Assembly (NCBI RefSeq): GCF_026342355.1
Contig: NZ_JAPEMV010000001.1
Coordinates: forward strand, 248,001-312,000
Direction: 5' to 3'
Length of the DNA stretch: 64,000 nt
Source: Streptomyces sp. NBC_00249
Lineage (GTDB): Bacteria > Actinomycetota > Actinomycetes > Streptomycetales > Streptomycetaceae
Shown here piece after piece: positions 8,546 through 16,607 of this stretch. The position numbers and the translations under genes were made by a program. Every line of letters starts with the position of its first letter. Positions within the stretch are counted from its first letter, which is position 1. The notes below the pieces were generated by a model. That model was not told where the DNA came from and ran no database searches. It was given only the letters and a program-made list of their open reading frames with translations.

Positions 8546-9280
8546 ATGGATGTTGCCGGAACAAGTGCTACCGCTGAGAACACCGGGCCGCCGGAGGCCG
8601 TCAAGGCGATCGCTCGCGACCTGCTCGTGAAACTGGGCGCCGGGGGACTGTCCCTGGAGGCCGTCGCCCACGGCGGGGGCCTCGCCCTCGCCGAGGTGCG
8701 GGCCGTCTTCCCGCACCGGGACGACCTGTTGACCGCGCTGGTCGTCGACGCCTACGACGAGTCCGCCGCCGCGATGGAGCGGGCCGACCGGGCCGCCGTC
8801 GCCGCGGGGGCCCCGGCCGGGGCGCGGCTGCTGGCGGTGGCCCGTGCGCTGCGGGCGTGGTCCTTCGCGCACGCCGCCGAGTTCACCCTGATCTACGGCT
8901 CCCCCGTACCGGACTACCACGCTCCGCAGGAGACGGTGCCGCCCGCGTCCCGCACTCCCGCGGTGCTCGCCGCAATCATCCGTTCCGCGCTGGAGGCCGG
9001 CGCGCTCACCCCGCCCCGGCGGGCGGTGCCCGGGCCGCCGCTGCTGCGCCCGGAGGCCGTGGAGATGTTCGGGGGTGTGCCCGAGGCCCCGTTCTCGGAC
9101 ATCATCGAGCGCGGCATCGTGCTGTGGAGCAGCCTGATCGGGCTCCTGGTCTTCCAGGTCTTCAGCCGTACCCATGACAGCGTCCGGGACGAGTCCGCGT
9201 ACTTCGACTTCGCCATCGCGGTGGCGGCCGAAGGCGTCGGGCTCGACGTCCCCGTGGACGAGAACACCACCACCGACTAG
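8546..9280 (+). CDS. TetR-family regulator with WHG-type C-terminal domain
   Basis: A 244-residue regulator. The N-terminal HTH (residues about 15-65) reads AIARDLLVKLGAGGLSLEAVAHGGGLALAEVRAVFPHRDDLLTAL, a somewhat diverged TetR pattern. The C-terminal part contains WSFAHAAEFTLIYGSPVPDYHAP, which matches the WHG-type TetR C-terminal domain. The ATG at 8546 is followed by a short Ala/Thr/Glu-rich lead. It is divergent from the kinase gene and followed by its own terminator at 9287, so it seems monocistronic. No clear operator is seen and the ligand is unknown. Confidence 0.85.
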   Translation: MDVAGTSATAENTGPPEAVKAIARDLLVKLGAGGLSLEAVAHGGGLALAEVRAVFPHRDDLLTALVVDAYDESAAAMERADRAAVAAGAPAGARLLAVARALRAWSFAHAAEFTLIYGSPVPDYHAPQETVPPASRTPAVLAAIIRSALEAGALTPPRRAVPGPPLLRPEAVEMFGGVPEAPFSDIIERGIVLWSSLIGLLVFQVFSRTHDSVRDESAYFDFAIAVAAEGVGLDVPVDENTTTD

Positions 9281-9286
9281 ACCGTC

Positions 9287-9306
9287 TGCCGCGCGTGCGC
9301 GCGGCA
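9287..9306 (+). terminator. hairpin after the TetR gene
   Basis: TGCCGCGCG-TG-CGCGCGGCA is a perfect 9-bp stem just after the TetR stop codon and before the next start. There is no T run, which is common for terminators in high-GC actinomycetes. Confidence 0.5.
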
Positions 9307-9324
9307 CCGGCGGGGAATCAGGCC

Positions 9325-10488
9325 GTGAACACCACTAGAACCCTCTGCTTCGTCATCGCGGCGCTCTCGTCGTACGCCGCGCTCGTCTACCGGCTGTTCC
9401 AAGTGCGGCGCAGCTGGCGGGACAACGCCTACCGCACCCTGGTCGTCACGCTGCTGCTCCAGTGCCTCACCTTCACCATGGGCGCCATAGCCATGGGTGA
9501 CGGGAGCTTCCTGGGCGTCGGAAACCTCGCGATCCTGATGATGCACATATCGGCGGTCGCCTTCTGCGTGGCTGCCCAGATCATCCTGCTGCGCTGGGCC
9601 GTCCCCACCGAGGAGGCCGCGCGGAAGGCCCGTTACTGGCTGATCACCGGCATCGCCCTCAGCGTGCTCCTGATCGTGCTCTTCCTCGTCGCCGACGGCA
9701 CGAACCGGCCGGCGACCGACTTCAACACCGGCAGCGGCCAGCCGCTGGTGCTCATCTACCTCCTGGTCTTCATCGTCTCCCAGGCGGTTCCGTGCGTCAC
9801 CATCTTCCGCCAGTGCGGCCCTTACGCCCGGATGACCGGCAAGGCCTCGCTGCGGCAGGCGCTGCGCATGCTCTCGGTCGCCGCGGTGATCCTCTTCCTC
9901 TACTGCACCTGCCGGACCGTCAACATCCTCACGGCCGCGTGGGGGATCGACATCGGGGTCTGGCAGCTCGCGTCGAACGTCTTCAGCGCCCTGGGCATCC
10001 TGACCCTCTCGCTGAGCCTGACCATCTCCTCCTGGGAGGCGTCGGCGGCCAAACTACTGGACTGGGCGCGCAGTTACCGTTCGTACCGGGCCCTGTACCC
10101 GCTCTGGCGGGACCTGTACGAGGCCTCGCCCGACATCGTCCTGGAGCCCCCGGGCTCGGCTTCGGTCTCCGACCTCAACTACCGGCTCCACCGGCGGGTC
10201 ATCGAGATCCGCGACGGGTGGCGGGACCTGCGCCCCTACATCGACCGTGCCGCGCCGGACGCGGGCGCCGGCGAGGCGGACGGCGGGGCGAGCGAGGAGC
10301 ACCGGCAGGCGTTCGCGGAGGCGGCGCAGATCCGGCAGGCCCTGGACGCCAAGCGCGCCGGGACCATCCCGCACCACAGCAAGGACGCCGGCGATTTCGA
10401 CGACCGGGACACGGACAACTTCTCCGCGGAAGTCGCCTGGCTCACCAAGGTGGCGTCTGTTTATCGTAAGCTCAGTAAAGCGGGTTGA
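9325..10488 (+). CDS. multi-spanning membrane protein of the MAB_1171c/DUF6545 type
   Basis: A 387-residue protein. About seven hydrophobic segments fill residues 1-245, and a cytoplasmic tail of about 140 residues follows (LDWARSYRSYRALYPLWRDLYEASPDI), rich in charged residues. This is the layout of actinobacterial membrane proteins named MAB_1171c-like or DUF6545; whether they transport anything is not established. The start is GTG 9325. Such genes often sit beside XRE and ImmA/IrrE genes, and both follow here after a terminator-like hairpin. A role as membrane partner of that pair is inference. Confidence 0.75.
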   Translation: MNTTRTLCFVIAALSSYAALVYRLFQVRRSWRDNAYRTLVVTLLLQCLTFTMGAIAMGDGSFLGVGNLAILMMHISAVAFCVAAQIILLRWAVPTEEAARKARYWLITGIALSVLLIVLFLVADGTNRPATDFNTGSGQPLVLIYLLVFIVSQAVPCVTIFRQCGPYARMTGKASLRQALRMLSVAAVILFLYCTCRTVNILTAAWGIDIGVWQLASNVFSALGILTLSLSLTISSWEASAAKLLDWARSYRSYRALYPLWRDLYEASPDIVLEPPGSASVSDLNYRLHRRVIEIRDGWRDLRPYIDRAAPDAGAGEADGGASEEHRQAFAEAAQIRQALDAKRAGTIPHHSKDAGDFDDRDTDNFSAEVAWLTKVASVYRKLSKAG

Positions 10489-10495
10489 GAGAGCT

Positions 10496-10529
10496 CCCGC
10501 CCGGTCTGCCCCCCGTCAGGCCGGGCGGG
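10496..10529 (+). terminator. hairpin terminator after the membrane protein gene
   Basis: CCCGCCCGG and CCGGGCGGG form a perfect 9-bp stem around a 16-nt loop, followed by TTT. It starts 8 bp after the stop codon and separates the membrane gene from the XRE/ImmA pair. Confidence 0.65.
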
Positions 10530-10817
10530 TTTCACGCCCCCGTGATCCCCCCGATTTCCCCCGTGACTCCCCCCGTGGTCCGGATCGGACCGGGCGGGAT
10601 TCCCCCGCTCGGCCCGGCCCCCATCCCCCGGGGGCCGGTCCGAGCCGGGCCCATAACCAGCAGCCAACTCGGCTACCCCCGTAAGCGAAGTTAGCTGGCA
10701 GCTATCGGCGAGGTCCACGGTGGCGGAATCCGAGCAGATTGTCAACTGACCGCTAATCTGCAAAACTGGCAGATAGCTGAGAGCAATGCCGAGGAGGTGA
10801 CGGAAGGGAGATTCGCA
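10530..10817 (+). promoter_or_regulatory. control region before the XRE/ImmA operon
   Basis: A 288-bp gene-free stretch. The first 150 bp is C-rich and featureless. The last 130 bp is AT-richer and repeat-laden. CAGATT (10735-10740) is inverted as AATCTG (10755-10760). ATCTGC (10756-10761) is inverted as GCAGAT (10769-10774). CTGGCAG occurs at 10695 and 10766. A TTGTCA at 10739 could serve as a -35 box. These look like binding sites for the adjacent XRE regulator. Confidence 0.55.
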
Positions 10818-11276
10818 GTGCCCGAGATCGACGAACGGCCCGTGCTGGCAGTGCGTCTGGACAACCTCTTCAAGACGGTCCGCCCCAAGGGCAAGCACTG
10901 GACCAACGCAGAGGTGGCCGAGGAGCTGAAGCGGGCCAACCCCGAACTCAAGGCCGGCAGCGTCTACCTGTCGCAGCTGCGGACGGGCAAGCGCTCCAAT
11001 CCCTCACCGGACCTGCTGGCCGCCCTCGCACGCTTCTTCGGCGTGTCGGTCGCCTACTTCTTCGACGACAAGGTCGCCGAGTCCGTGCTCAGCGAGGTCG
11101 CCGCCATCGAGGCGCTGCGGCAGGCCGGAGTCCGCTCCGTGGCGATGCGCGCGGCCGGGATGAAGAAGGAGAACCTCCAGGCCATCACCGCCATCATGGA
11201 CCAGTACCGGCAGATGCAGGGCCTCCCGCCCGTCACCGATCCCTCCGAACCCGCAGAACGTACGGAATCGGAGTGA
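10818..11276 (+). CDS. XRE-family (Cro/CI-type) helix-turn-helix regulator
   Basis: A 152-residue DNA-binding protein. The HTH region (residues about 10-80) reads LDNLFKTVRPKGKHWTNAEVAEEL, then GSVYLSQLRTGKRSNPSPDLLAALARFFGVSVAYFF, a clear XRE fold. The tail is helical and charged. I chose the GTG at 10818, which sits 7 nt after GGAAGGGAGA; a GTG at 10797 has its ribosome site too close. The gene overlaps the metallopeptidase gene by 4 nt (GTGA), so the two are translationally coupled. In related pairs the peptidase cleaves or inactivates the XRE repressor. Confidence 0.88.
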   Translation: MPEIDERPVLAVRLDNLFKTVRPKGKHWTNAEVAEELKRANPELKAGSVYLSQLRTGKRSNPSPDLLAALARFFGVSVAYFFDDKVAESVLSEVAAIEALRQAGVRSVAMRAAGMKKENLQAITAIMDQYRQMQGLPPVTDPSEPAERTESE

Positions 11277-11842
11277 GGGTCACCGGGAAGGGGTGGTCCG
11301 CCGACCACGAGCGCCGCAGCCAGCTGAAGAAGCTGCGCAAGGACGGCGCGCGGCGGATCGCGGAGCTCGACCTGCCGGACGGGGCCGACATGGCCGAGCT
11401 GTGCCGCTACCTCGGGGAGATCCGCGACCGCCCCATCACCCTGGTCCCGATGCAGATGCCCGCGTCGCAGCCCTGCGGCATGTGGGTCGCCGCACGCGAC
11501 GAGGACCTCATCTTCTACGACGCCAACACGACCAGCGCGCATCAGGAGCACATCATCTTGCACGAGCTGGGCCACATCATCTGCTGCCACCGCGGGGCCG
11601 GCGGGCTGGACGAGGCGGGTGCCCGCCTCCTCTTCCCCAGCCTGGACCCCGACCTCGTACGGGACATGCTCCTGCGCGCCACCTACGACGACGTCCAGGA
11701 ACAGGAGGCGGAGGTCATCGCCTACCTGCTCTCCCAGCGGATGAGCGGCGCGGAGGAACGGCACGGCGCCGCCCCGGCCGCGGACGGCGGGACACCCGCG
11801 AAGGACGACATGCTCGACCGGATCGAACGCACCCTATTCTGA
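11273..11842 (+). CDS. ImmA/IrrE-type metallopeptidase-like protein
   Basis: A 189-residue protein with the zinc motif HELGH in EHIILHELGHIICCH, about residues 95-105, typical of ImmA/IrrE (gluzincin-like) proteins. A downstream Glu-rich helix (DDVQEQEAEVIAYLLSQR) fits the third zinc ligand. The GTG start overlaps the XRE stop codon. ImmA cleaves the phage repressor ImmR, and IrrE/PprI cleaves DdrO after damage, so by analogy this protein should switch off the co-encoded XRE repressor on a signal. It is often annotated as a toxin component; the protease role seems more likely here. Confidence 0.85.
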   Translation: MRVTGKGWSADHERRSQLKKLRKDGARRIAELDLPDGADMAELCRYLGEIRDRPITLVPMQMPASQPCGMWVAARDEDLIFYDANTTSAHQEHIILHELGHIICCHRGAGGLDEAGARLLFPSLDPDLVRDMLLRATYDDVQEQEAEVIAYLLSQRMSGAEERHGAAPAADGGTPAKDDMLDRIERTLF

Positions 11843-11852
11843 CGCGGGGCGC

Positions 11853-14800
11853 TCACCCCCCGGCGGCCGCCACCTCCTCGGCCAGGATGGCCACGGCCCG
11901 CCGGATGTCGCCCTCGGAATGCTCGCTGGTGACGAAGAACCGCAGCCGCGAGAGCCCCTCCTCCACGGCGGGGTGGAAGATCGGGTCGACGACCACGCCC
12001 CGCTCGAACAGCCGGTCCGCGACGCGCAGGGTGCGGGCCGAGTCGCCGAGGAGGCACGGCACGATCGGGGTGTGCGCGCTGGAGCCCGTCGCCAGGCCCG
12101 CCGCGGCGGCCAGGCCGAGGAACAGCTCGGAGTTGCGCCGCAGCGCACGCACCCGGTCCGGCTCCGCTTCGATGATCTCGGTCGCCGCCAGCGCCGCCGC
12201 CGCGTTCGCCGGGGTCAGGCCGACGCTGTAGACGAAGCCGGGCAGGGTGTGCCGCAGCCAGCGCACCATGCGGGCCGAGCCGCCGAGGTAACCGCCGCAG
12301 CTGGCGAAGGACTTGGACAGGGTGCCCATCCACAGGTCCACGCCGGAGCGGTCGACGCCGAAGAACTCGCCGACGCCACGGCCCCGTTCGCCCACGGTGC
12401 CGATGCTGTGCGCCTCGTCGACCATCAACAGGGCGCCGTACCGCTTCTTCAGCTCGATGACGGCGGGCAGGTCGACCAGGTCGCCGTCCATGCTGTAAGC
12501 GCCCTCGACGACGATCAGCACCCTGCGGAACCGGGACCGGTTGGCCCGCAGCATGTGTTCCAGCTGTCCGGCGTCGTTGTGGGCGAACGGGCGCCGCGCC
12601 GCCCCCGACAGGGCGCATCCCTGGAGGATGCTGTCGTGGGCGAGCGCGTCGTGGAGGATCAGGTCCCCCGCGCCGACGAGGTGCCCGATGGCGGTGACGT
12701 TGGTGGCGTGGCCGCTCACCAGGGCCAGGCAGTCGTCGACACCGAGGAAGCCGGCGAGCGCCCGCTCCAGGCGTACGGTCAGGTCCCGTTCGCCGGACAG
12801 GGCCCGGCTGGCGGAGACCGAGGTGCCGTAGCGCTCCACCGCCCGCCGCGCGGCCTCGTTGACCGCCGGGTGGCCGGAGAGGCCCAGGTAGTTGTAGCTG
12901 CCGAAGGACAGGTACGCGCGGGAGCCGATCACGGTCGTGTCGCGGATGGTGCCCTGGTGGACCCGGAAGTACGGGAAGTCCGCGCCGCTCCCGGTGATCG
13001 CGCTCAGGCGCTGCTCGAACTGCCGCACCTCCGGGAAGTCGTCGACGGACGCGGTCGCCGCCTCCCACTCCCCCCGCTCGGCCGGCTCGACCGCCGCCTC
13101 CTCGGGGAGGGGCTCGCCGGCCGACGGCTCCGTGAGGTGCGGGCCGACGAGGGTGATCAGCCGGTCGATGGTGAGTCCGGGCGAGAACATCTCCTTGCTG
13201 ACGAAGCCCGGCGCCCGCTTGCCCAGGGTGACCTCCAGCTCCTGCAGCATGAGGGAGTCGAAGCCGAGGTCGGTCGTGAGCGCCATCCGCCCGCTCAGGT
13301 CGGAGAGGGGGAAGACGCCGGTCCGTGAGACCGCGTCCAGGACCACGGTCGCGGCGGATGCCGCCCGCTCGGCCGACACGGCGGGCGCGGCGGGCCGGTG
13401 TTCCGCGGCGGGGGTGGCCGGTGCGTCTTCGGGCTCGGGCCGGGGTGCGACGTCGCGGGCCGACTCCTTCACCACCCAGTGGCGGCGCGGGGCGAGCGGG
13501 CTCGGCGGCAGGGTGCACGGGGGTGTCCGCCCGGTCACGGGACGGACCCCGGGGCCGGTGACGGCGCGTACGGCGAGCCGCTCCCACGCGGCCCGGCGTT
13601 CGGCTGCCGGCAGCGGGCCCGGCGCGGGGAGGGCCGGCTCCGGCCGGTCGCCCGCGGAGGGCACCGTACCGACGGCCATCCCGGGTCCCAGTTCCCCGGT
13701 GCGGCCCGCCTCCACGGCCTCGGCCGCCACCGTCAGCCGGGCCGCCGCGTCGGCGGCGTCCTCGACCACCACGGCCAGGCGCTCCGCGAAGGGGGTCCGG
13801 CGGGCCAGGGTGTCCGCGACCTCGGCCGGCGCGAGCCGGTCCTCCTCGACGGTGCGGGCCAGCTCCCGGGCGTAGCGGGCGAGTCCGGTGCGGTCGCGGG
13901 CGCTGAGCAGCAGGAGGTGCGGTGCGCCGTCCGGTGCGGGGCGGGCGGGCGCCCGCGGGCTCTGCTCGACCACGAGGTGGACGCCGGTACCGCCGAAGCC
14001 GAAGGCGCTGACGCCCGCCCGGCGCGGCTCGGCGGACTCCGGCCAGGGGGTGGGCTTCGTCGGTATCACCAGCCGGGCGGCGTCGAGGCCGGCGGGGTCG
14101 GCCGGCTCGAAGTCCGGCTGGGGCGGTACGACTCCCCGGTGGACGGCGAGGACGGTCTTGACGAGCCCGGCTATCCCGGCGGCGTTGAGCGAGTGCCCCA
14201 CGACCGCCTTCACGGCCCCGAGGAAGGCGGGACCGCCGGAGGAGGGTCCCGCGCCGTGTTCGGTGCCCGCTCCGCGCAGTTCGCGCAGGACACCGATCTC
14301 GACGGGGTCGCCGACCCGGGTGCCGGTGCCGTGGGCTTCCAGGTAGCCCACCGAGTCCGGGCTCAGGTCCGCGTCTCGGTAGGCGCGGCGCAGTGCGCGC
14401 AGCTGGCCGGAGGCCTGGGGGTGCAGACCGCCCTGGACGGTGCCGTCGTTGGCCGTGCCCACGCCCCGGATCACGGCGTAGACGCGGTCGCCGGCGGCCA
14501 GCGCGTCGGTGAGGGGGCGCAGGACCAGGACCCCGCCGCCCTCCCCCAGGACGAAGCCGTCGGCCTCCCCGCCGAAGGGCAGGCACCTGCCGCTGCGCGA
14601 GAGGGCGCCGATCCGGCTCAGTCCCACCAGCAGGTCGGGGGCGAGGATCAGCTGGGCGCCGCCGGCGAGGGCGATGCGGGTGCGGCCCGACCGCAGGGCG
14701 AACACGGCGTTGGCCACGGCCATCAGCCCGCCGGAGCAGGCCGAGTCCAGGGCGTAGCTCTCGCCGTGCAGGTCGAAGACCGAACTGATGGTGTTCGGGC

Positions 14801-15380
14801 CCATGTTGAGCAGGAGTCCGGCCACGGAGGTGCCGTGCAGTCCGTCGACGCCGCGGACGGCCGTCGGCCAGCGGGGATCGTCGACCCTGGCCCCGAACTC
14901 GCCTCCGGTCAGCTGGCGCATGCGGATCTGCATGGTGCTGAGCTCGCGGTAGCCGCTCTCGGTGAGGGAGGTGATGACGGAGGTCTCCTCGCGGTCGAAG
15001 CCCTCCACCTCCCAGCCCGCGTCCTGGACGGCCTCGCGGGCGAGGTCGATCAGCAGCCGGTGCTGGGGGTCCATCGACCGGGCGCGCCGGGGCGGGATGC
15101 CGTAGTGCGAAGCGTCGAAGTGGCCGACGTCCGGCAGCAGCGCCATCGTGTCCGTGTAGGAGGCGGACGCGTCGGCGAAGTTGTCGCTGAGGAAGGCGGC
15201 GCTGCGCCAGCGCGAGTCGGGGACGGTGGAGAACTGGGGCCGGGGGTCCGTGAGGAGCCGCCAGTACTGGTTGACGTCCCGGGCTCCGGGGAAGCGGCAG
15301 GCCATGCCCACGATCGCGATGTCGTCGCGCCGTGCGTCCGTGGGGGGCCGGGCGGGGTCCATGTGCTCGTTCGTCGTCAC
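11853..15380 (-). CDS. ketosynthase-ACP-alpha-oxoamine synthase fusion (PKS-like megaenzyme)
   Basis: A 1175-residue protein with three domains. The type I ketosynthase (residues about 18-470) has an intact triad: Cys215 in LDSACSGGL, His350 in EAHGTGT and His396 in VGHSLNAAG. A linker (470-650) ends like a PKS post-AT linker (LPPSPLAPRRHWV), but no acyltransferase is present. An ACP (about 665-750) carries Ser709 in DLGFDSL. A PLP-dependent alpha-oxoamine synthase (about 785-1175) has DEAHS (Asp988, His991) and Lys1023 in TLSKSFASCGGY. Expected chemistry: condense an acyl unit on the ACP, then release it by decarboxylative coupling with an amino acid to give an alpha-aminoketone. The GTG overlaps the upstream reductase stop by 4 nt. 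Confidence 0.92.
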   Translation of the reverse strand: MTTNEHMDPARPPTDARRDDIAIVGMACRFPGARDVNQYWRLLTDPRPQFSTVPDSRWRSAAFLSDNFADASASYTDTMALLPDVGHFDASHYGIPPRRARSMDPQHRLLIDLAREAVQDAGWEVEGFDREETSVITSLTESGYRELSTMQIRMRQLTGGEFGARVDDPRWPTAVRGVDGLHGTSVAGLLLNMGPNTISSVFDLHGESYALDSACSGGLMAVANAVFALRSGRTRIALAGGAQLILAPDLLVGLSRIGALSRSGRCLPFGGEADGFVLGEGGGVLVLRPLTDALAAGDRVYAVIRGVGTANDGTVQGGLHPQASGQLRALRRAYRDADLSPDSVGYLEAHGTGTRVGDPVEIGVLRELRGAGTEHGAGPSSGGPAFLGAVKAVVGHSLNAAGIAGLVKTVLAVHRGVVPPQPDFEPADPAGLDAARLVIPTKPTPWPESAEPRRAGVSAFGFGGTGVHLVVEQSPRAPARPAPDGAPHLLLLSARDRTGLARYARELARTVEEDRLAPAEVADTLARRTPFAERLAVVVEDAADAAARLTVAAEAVEAGRTGELGPGMAVGTVPSAGDRPEPALPAPGPLPAAERRAAWERLAVRAVTGPGVRPVTGRTPPCTLPPSPLAPRRHWVVKESARDVAPRPEPEDAPATPAAEHRPAAPAVSAERAASAATVVLDAVSRTGVFPLSDLSGRMALTTDLGFDSLMLQELEVTLGKRAPGFVSKEMFSPGLTIDRLITLVGPHLTEPSAGEPLPEEAAVEPAERGEWEAATASVDDFPEVRQFEQRLSAITGSGADFPYFRVHQGTIRDTTVIGSRAYLSFGSYNYLGLSGHPAVNEAARRAVERYGTSVSASRALSGERDLTVRLERALAGFLGVDDCLALVSGHATNVTAIGHLVGAGDLILHDALAHDSILQGCALSGAARRPFAHNDAGQLEHMLRANRSRFRRVLIVVEGAYSMDGDLVDLPAVIELKKRYGALLMVDEAHSIGTVGERGRGVGEFFGVDRSGVDLWMGTLSKSFASCGGYLGGSARMVRWLRHTLPGFVYSVGLTPANAAAALAATEIIEAEPDRVRALRRNSELFLGLAAAAGLATGSSAHTPIVPCLLGDSARTLRVADRLFERGVVVDPIFHPAVEEGLSRLRFFVTSEHSEGDIRRAVAILAEEVAAAGG

Positions 15381-16327
15381 GGACGTGCCCCGGCACTGCC
15401 CGCCCGGTCGCGCCACCAGTCCACCGTCTCCTTGACCTGCTGGTCGAGGGGGGTGGCGCGGACCGCGAACTCGGCTTCGTAGGCGCTCGCGTCGACGACG
15501 AAGGGCTGGTCGAACTGGTAGCGGATCTCCTTGAGCTCGCGGAGCATCGGCGAGAGCAGCGAGCCGACGGCGAGGACGGCGGACGGCAGGCGGCGGACGG
15601 CGACCGGACCGGTGCCCGCCTGGGCGGCGAGGCGGTCGACCATCTCGCGTACGGACCGGGCGGGCTCCGTCGGGACGTGCCAGGCCCGGCCCCAGGCCCG
15701 TTCCTCGCCCGCGACCTCGACGAGGGCCCTGGCCACGTCGGGGAGGTAGGTCCAGCTGTGCGGGGCGTCCGGGTCCCCGAGGGTGGAGACCGGCTTGCCG
15801 CGCAGCAGCGGGGGCAGGACCCGTCCGGCCAGGTGCCCGCCGTCGGTCACGCCGGGGCCGAAGAAGTCCGAGGCCCTTACCTCGACCGCCTTGAGGCGGC
15901 CCTGTTCGTGCAGCGTCCGGGCCTGTTCCCAGACGGCGGTGCGCACCCGTCCCTTGGGGCCGGTCGCGGCGAGGGGCAGGCCCTCCGTCAGGGGGCCGTC
16001 GACGGGGCCGTAGCCGTAGAGGTTGCCGAGCAGGACGAGGACGGCGCCGGTCGCCTCGGCCGCCGCGCAGAGGGACGAGGCGAGGGGTGGCCAGGCGCTC
16101 GTCCAGCGGTGGTAGGGGGGTGCGGCGCAGCTGAAGACGGCGGCCGCGCCGCGTACGGCTTCGGTCAGCCGCGTGCTGTCGGTCGCGTCCAGCGCGACGT
16201 GCTCGATGCCGGGCTCCGGGGTGCGGCCCGACCTGGTCACGACCCTGACCGTGTGCCCCTGCTCGACGAGCAGTCGAGCAGTGGCCGCTCCGGCGGGTCC
16301 GAATCCGATTACCACGTAAAAACTCAC
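15377..16327 (-). CDS. extended SDR / NAD(P)-dependent reductase coupled to the KS-ACP-AOS gene
   Basis: A 316-residue Rossmann protein of the NAD-dependent epimerase/dehydratase type. The coenzyme loop is VVIGFGPAGAATARLL at the N-terminus. LGNLYGYGPVDGPLTE lies where the active-site Tyr is expected in extended SDRs, although the classical YxxxK is not clear. It is the first gene of a two-gene operon and its TGA overlaps the next GTG (GTGA). It could reduce the aminoketone or a beta-keto intermediate, as 3-ketosphinganine reductase does after serine palmitoyltransferase; that role is inference. A TAGGGT 6 nt before the GTG suggests a leaderless mRNA. Confidence 0.85.
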   Translation of the reverse strand: MSFYVVIGFGPAGAATARLLVEQGHTVRVVTRSGRTPEPGIEHVALDATDSTRLTEAVRGAAAVFSCAAPPYHRWTSAWPPLASSLCAAAEATGAVLVLLGNLYGYGPVDGPLTEGLPLAATGPKGRVRTAVWEQARTLHEQGRLKAVEVRASDFFGPGVTDGGHLAGRVLPPLLRGKPVSTLGDPDAPHSWTYLPDVARALVEVAGEERAWGRAWHVPTEPARSVREMVDRLAAQAGTGPVAVRRLPSAVLAVGSLLSPMLRELKEIRYQFDQPFVVDASAYEAEFAVRATPLDQQVKETVDWWRDRAGSAGARP

Positions 16328-16401
16328 GTGCGAACCCTACGGGGTGTCCCACATCGTGAGCACGAATCCAGCCGCCGGCGGAGCCCGGGCGCGTACACGG
16401 A

Positions 16402-16435
16402 AAAGCCCCGCCCTCCGTGCGGAGGGCGGGGCTTT
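16402..16435 (-). terminator. strong intrinsic terminator after the tRNA gene
   Basis: Two perfect 15-nt arms (16402-16416 and 16421-16435) enclose the 4-nt loop GTGC. On the minus strand the stem starts one base past the probable 3' end of the tRNA region and ends in TTTT. It isolates the tRNA from the downstream reductase operon. Confidence 0.85.
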
Positions 16436-16440
16436 CGTCG

Positions 16441-16510
16441 AGCGCTGGGCAGGCCTTGCACCTGCATTCCCCCACGGGAAGTGGGGTGTCTTTCCTTGGA
16501 CCACCAACGC
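16441..16510 (-). tRNA. tRNA-Gly-like gene, anticodon probably UCC, non-canonical T loop
   Basis: The minus strand folds as a cloverleaf. Acceptor GCGTTGG pairs with CCAGCGC (one G-U). The D arm is GTC/GAC with loop CAAGGAAA. The anticodon stem is CCCCA/TGGGG with loop CTTCCCG. The variable region is GAAT. The T stem is GCAGG/CCTGC, followed by discriminator T. The acceptor and U73 suit tRNA-Gly, and U33 then UCC gives the anticodon. CCA is not encoded. Odd features: the T loop is TGCAAGG (G at position 55 instead of U), position 37 is C, and C32-G38 can pair. A terminator follows directly. Confidence 0.75.
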
Positions 16511-16607
16511 CGGTCCCACCACCGCGAGTCGCGGCCGGGAGCGTGAGATCGACTATATCCCACGGTTCCGGTTCCGCGACACCCCCGCCCGGCGCACGTT
16601 CCGCAGG

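Noticed and set aside
11853..16327. Full modular polyketide cluster
   Set aside because: No AT, KR, DH or TE domains and no further PKS genes are present. Only KS, ACP and AOS plus one reductase are encoded.
15381..16475. Upstream extension of the KS-ACP-AOS reading frame by 365 codons
   Set aside because: The frame is open only because of high G+C. It is antisense-like Arg/Pro/Gly sequence in another frame of the reductase gene. The GTG at 15380 with the GTGA overlap is the natural start.
16436..16530. Reading the tRNA-like sequence on the plus strand
   Set aside because: The plus-strand fold lacks U33 and any T-loop sequence. The minus strand gives D-loop GG, U33 and a T-arm, and is followed by the terminator.
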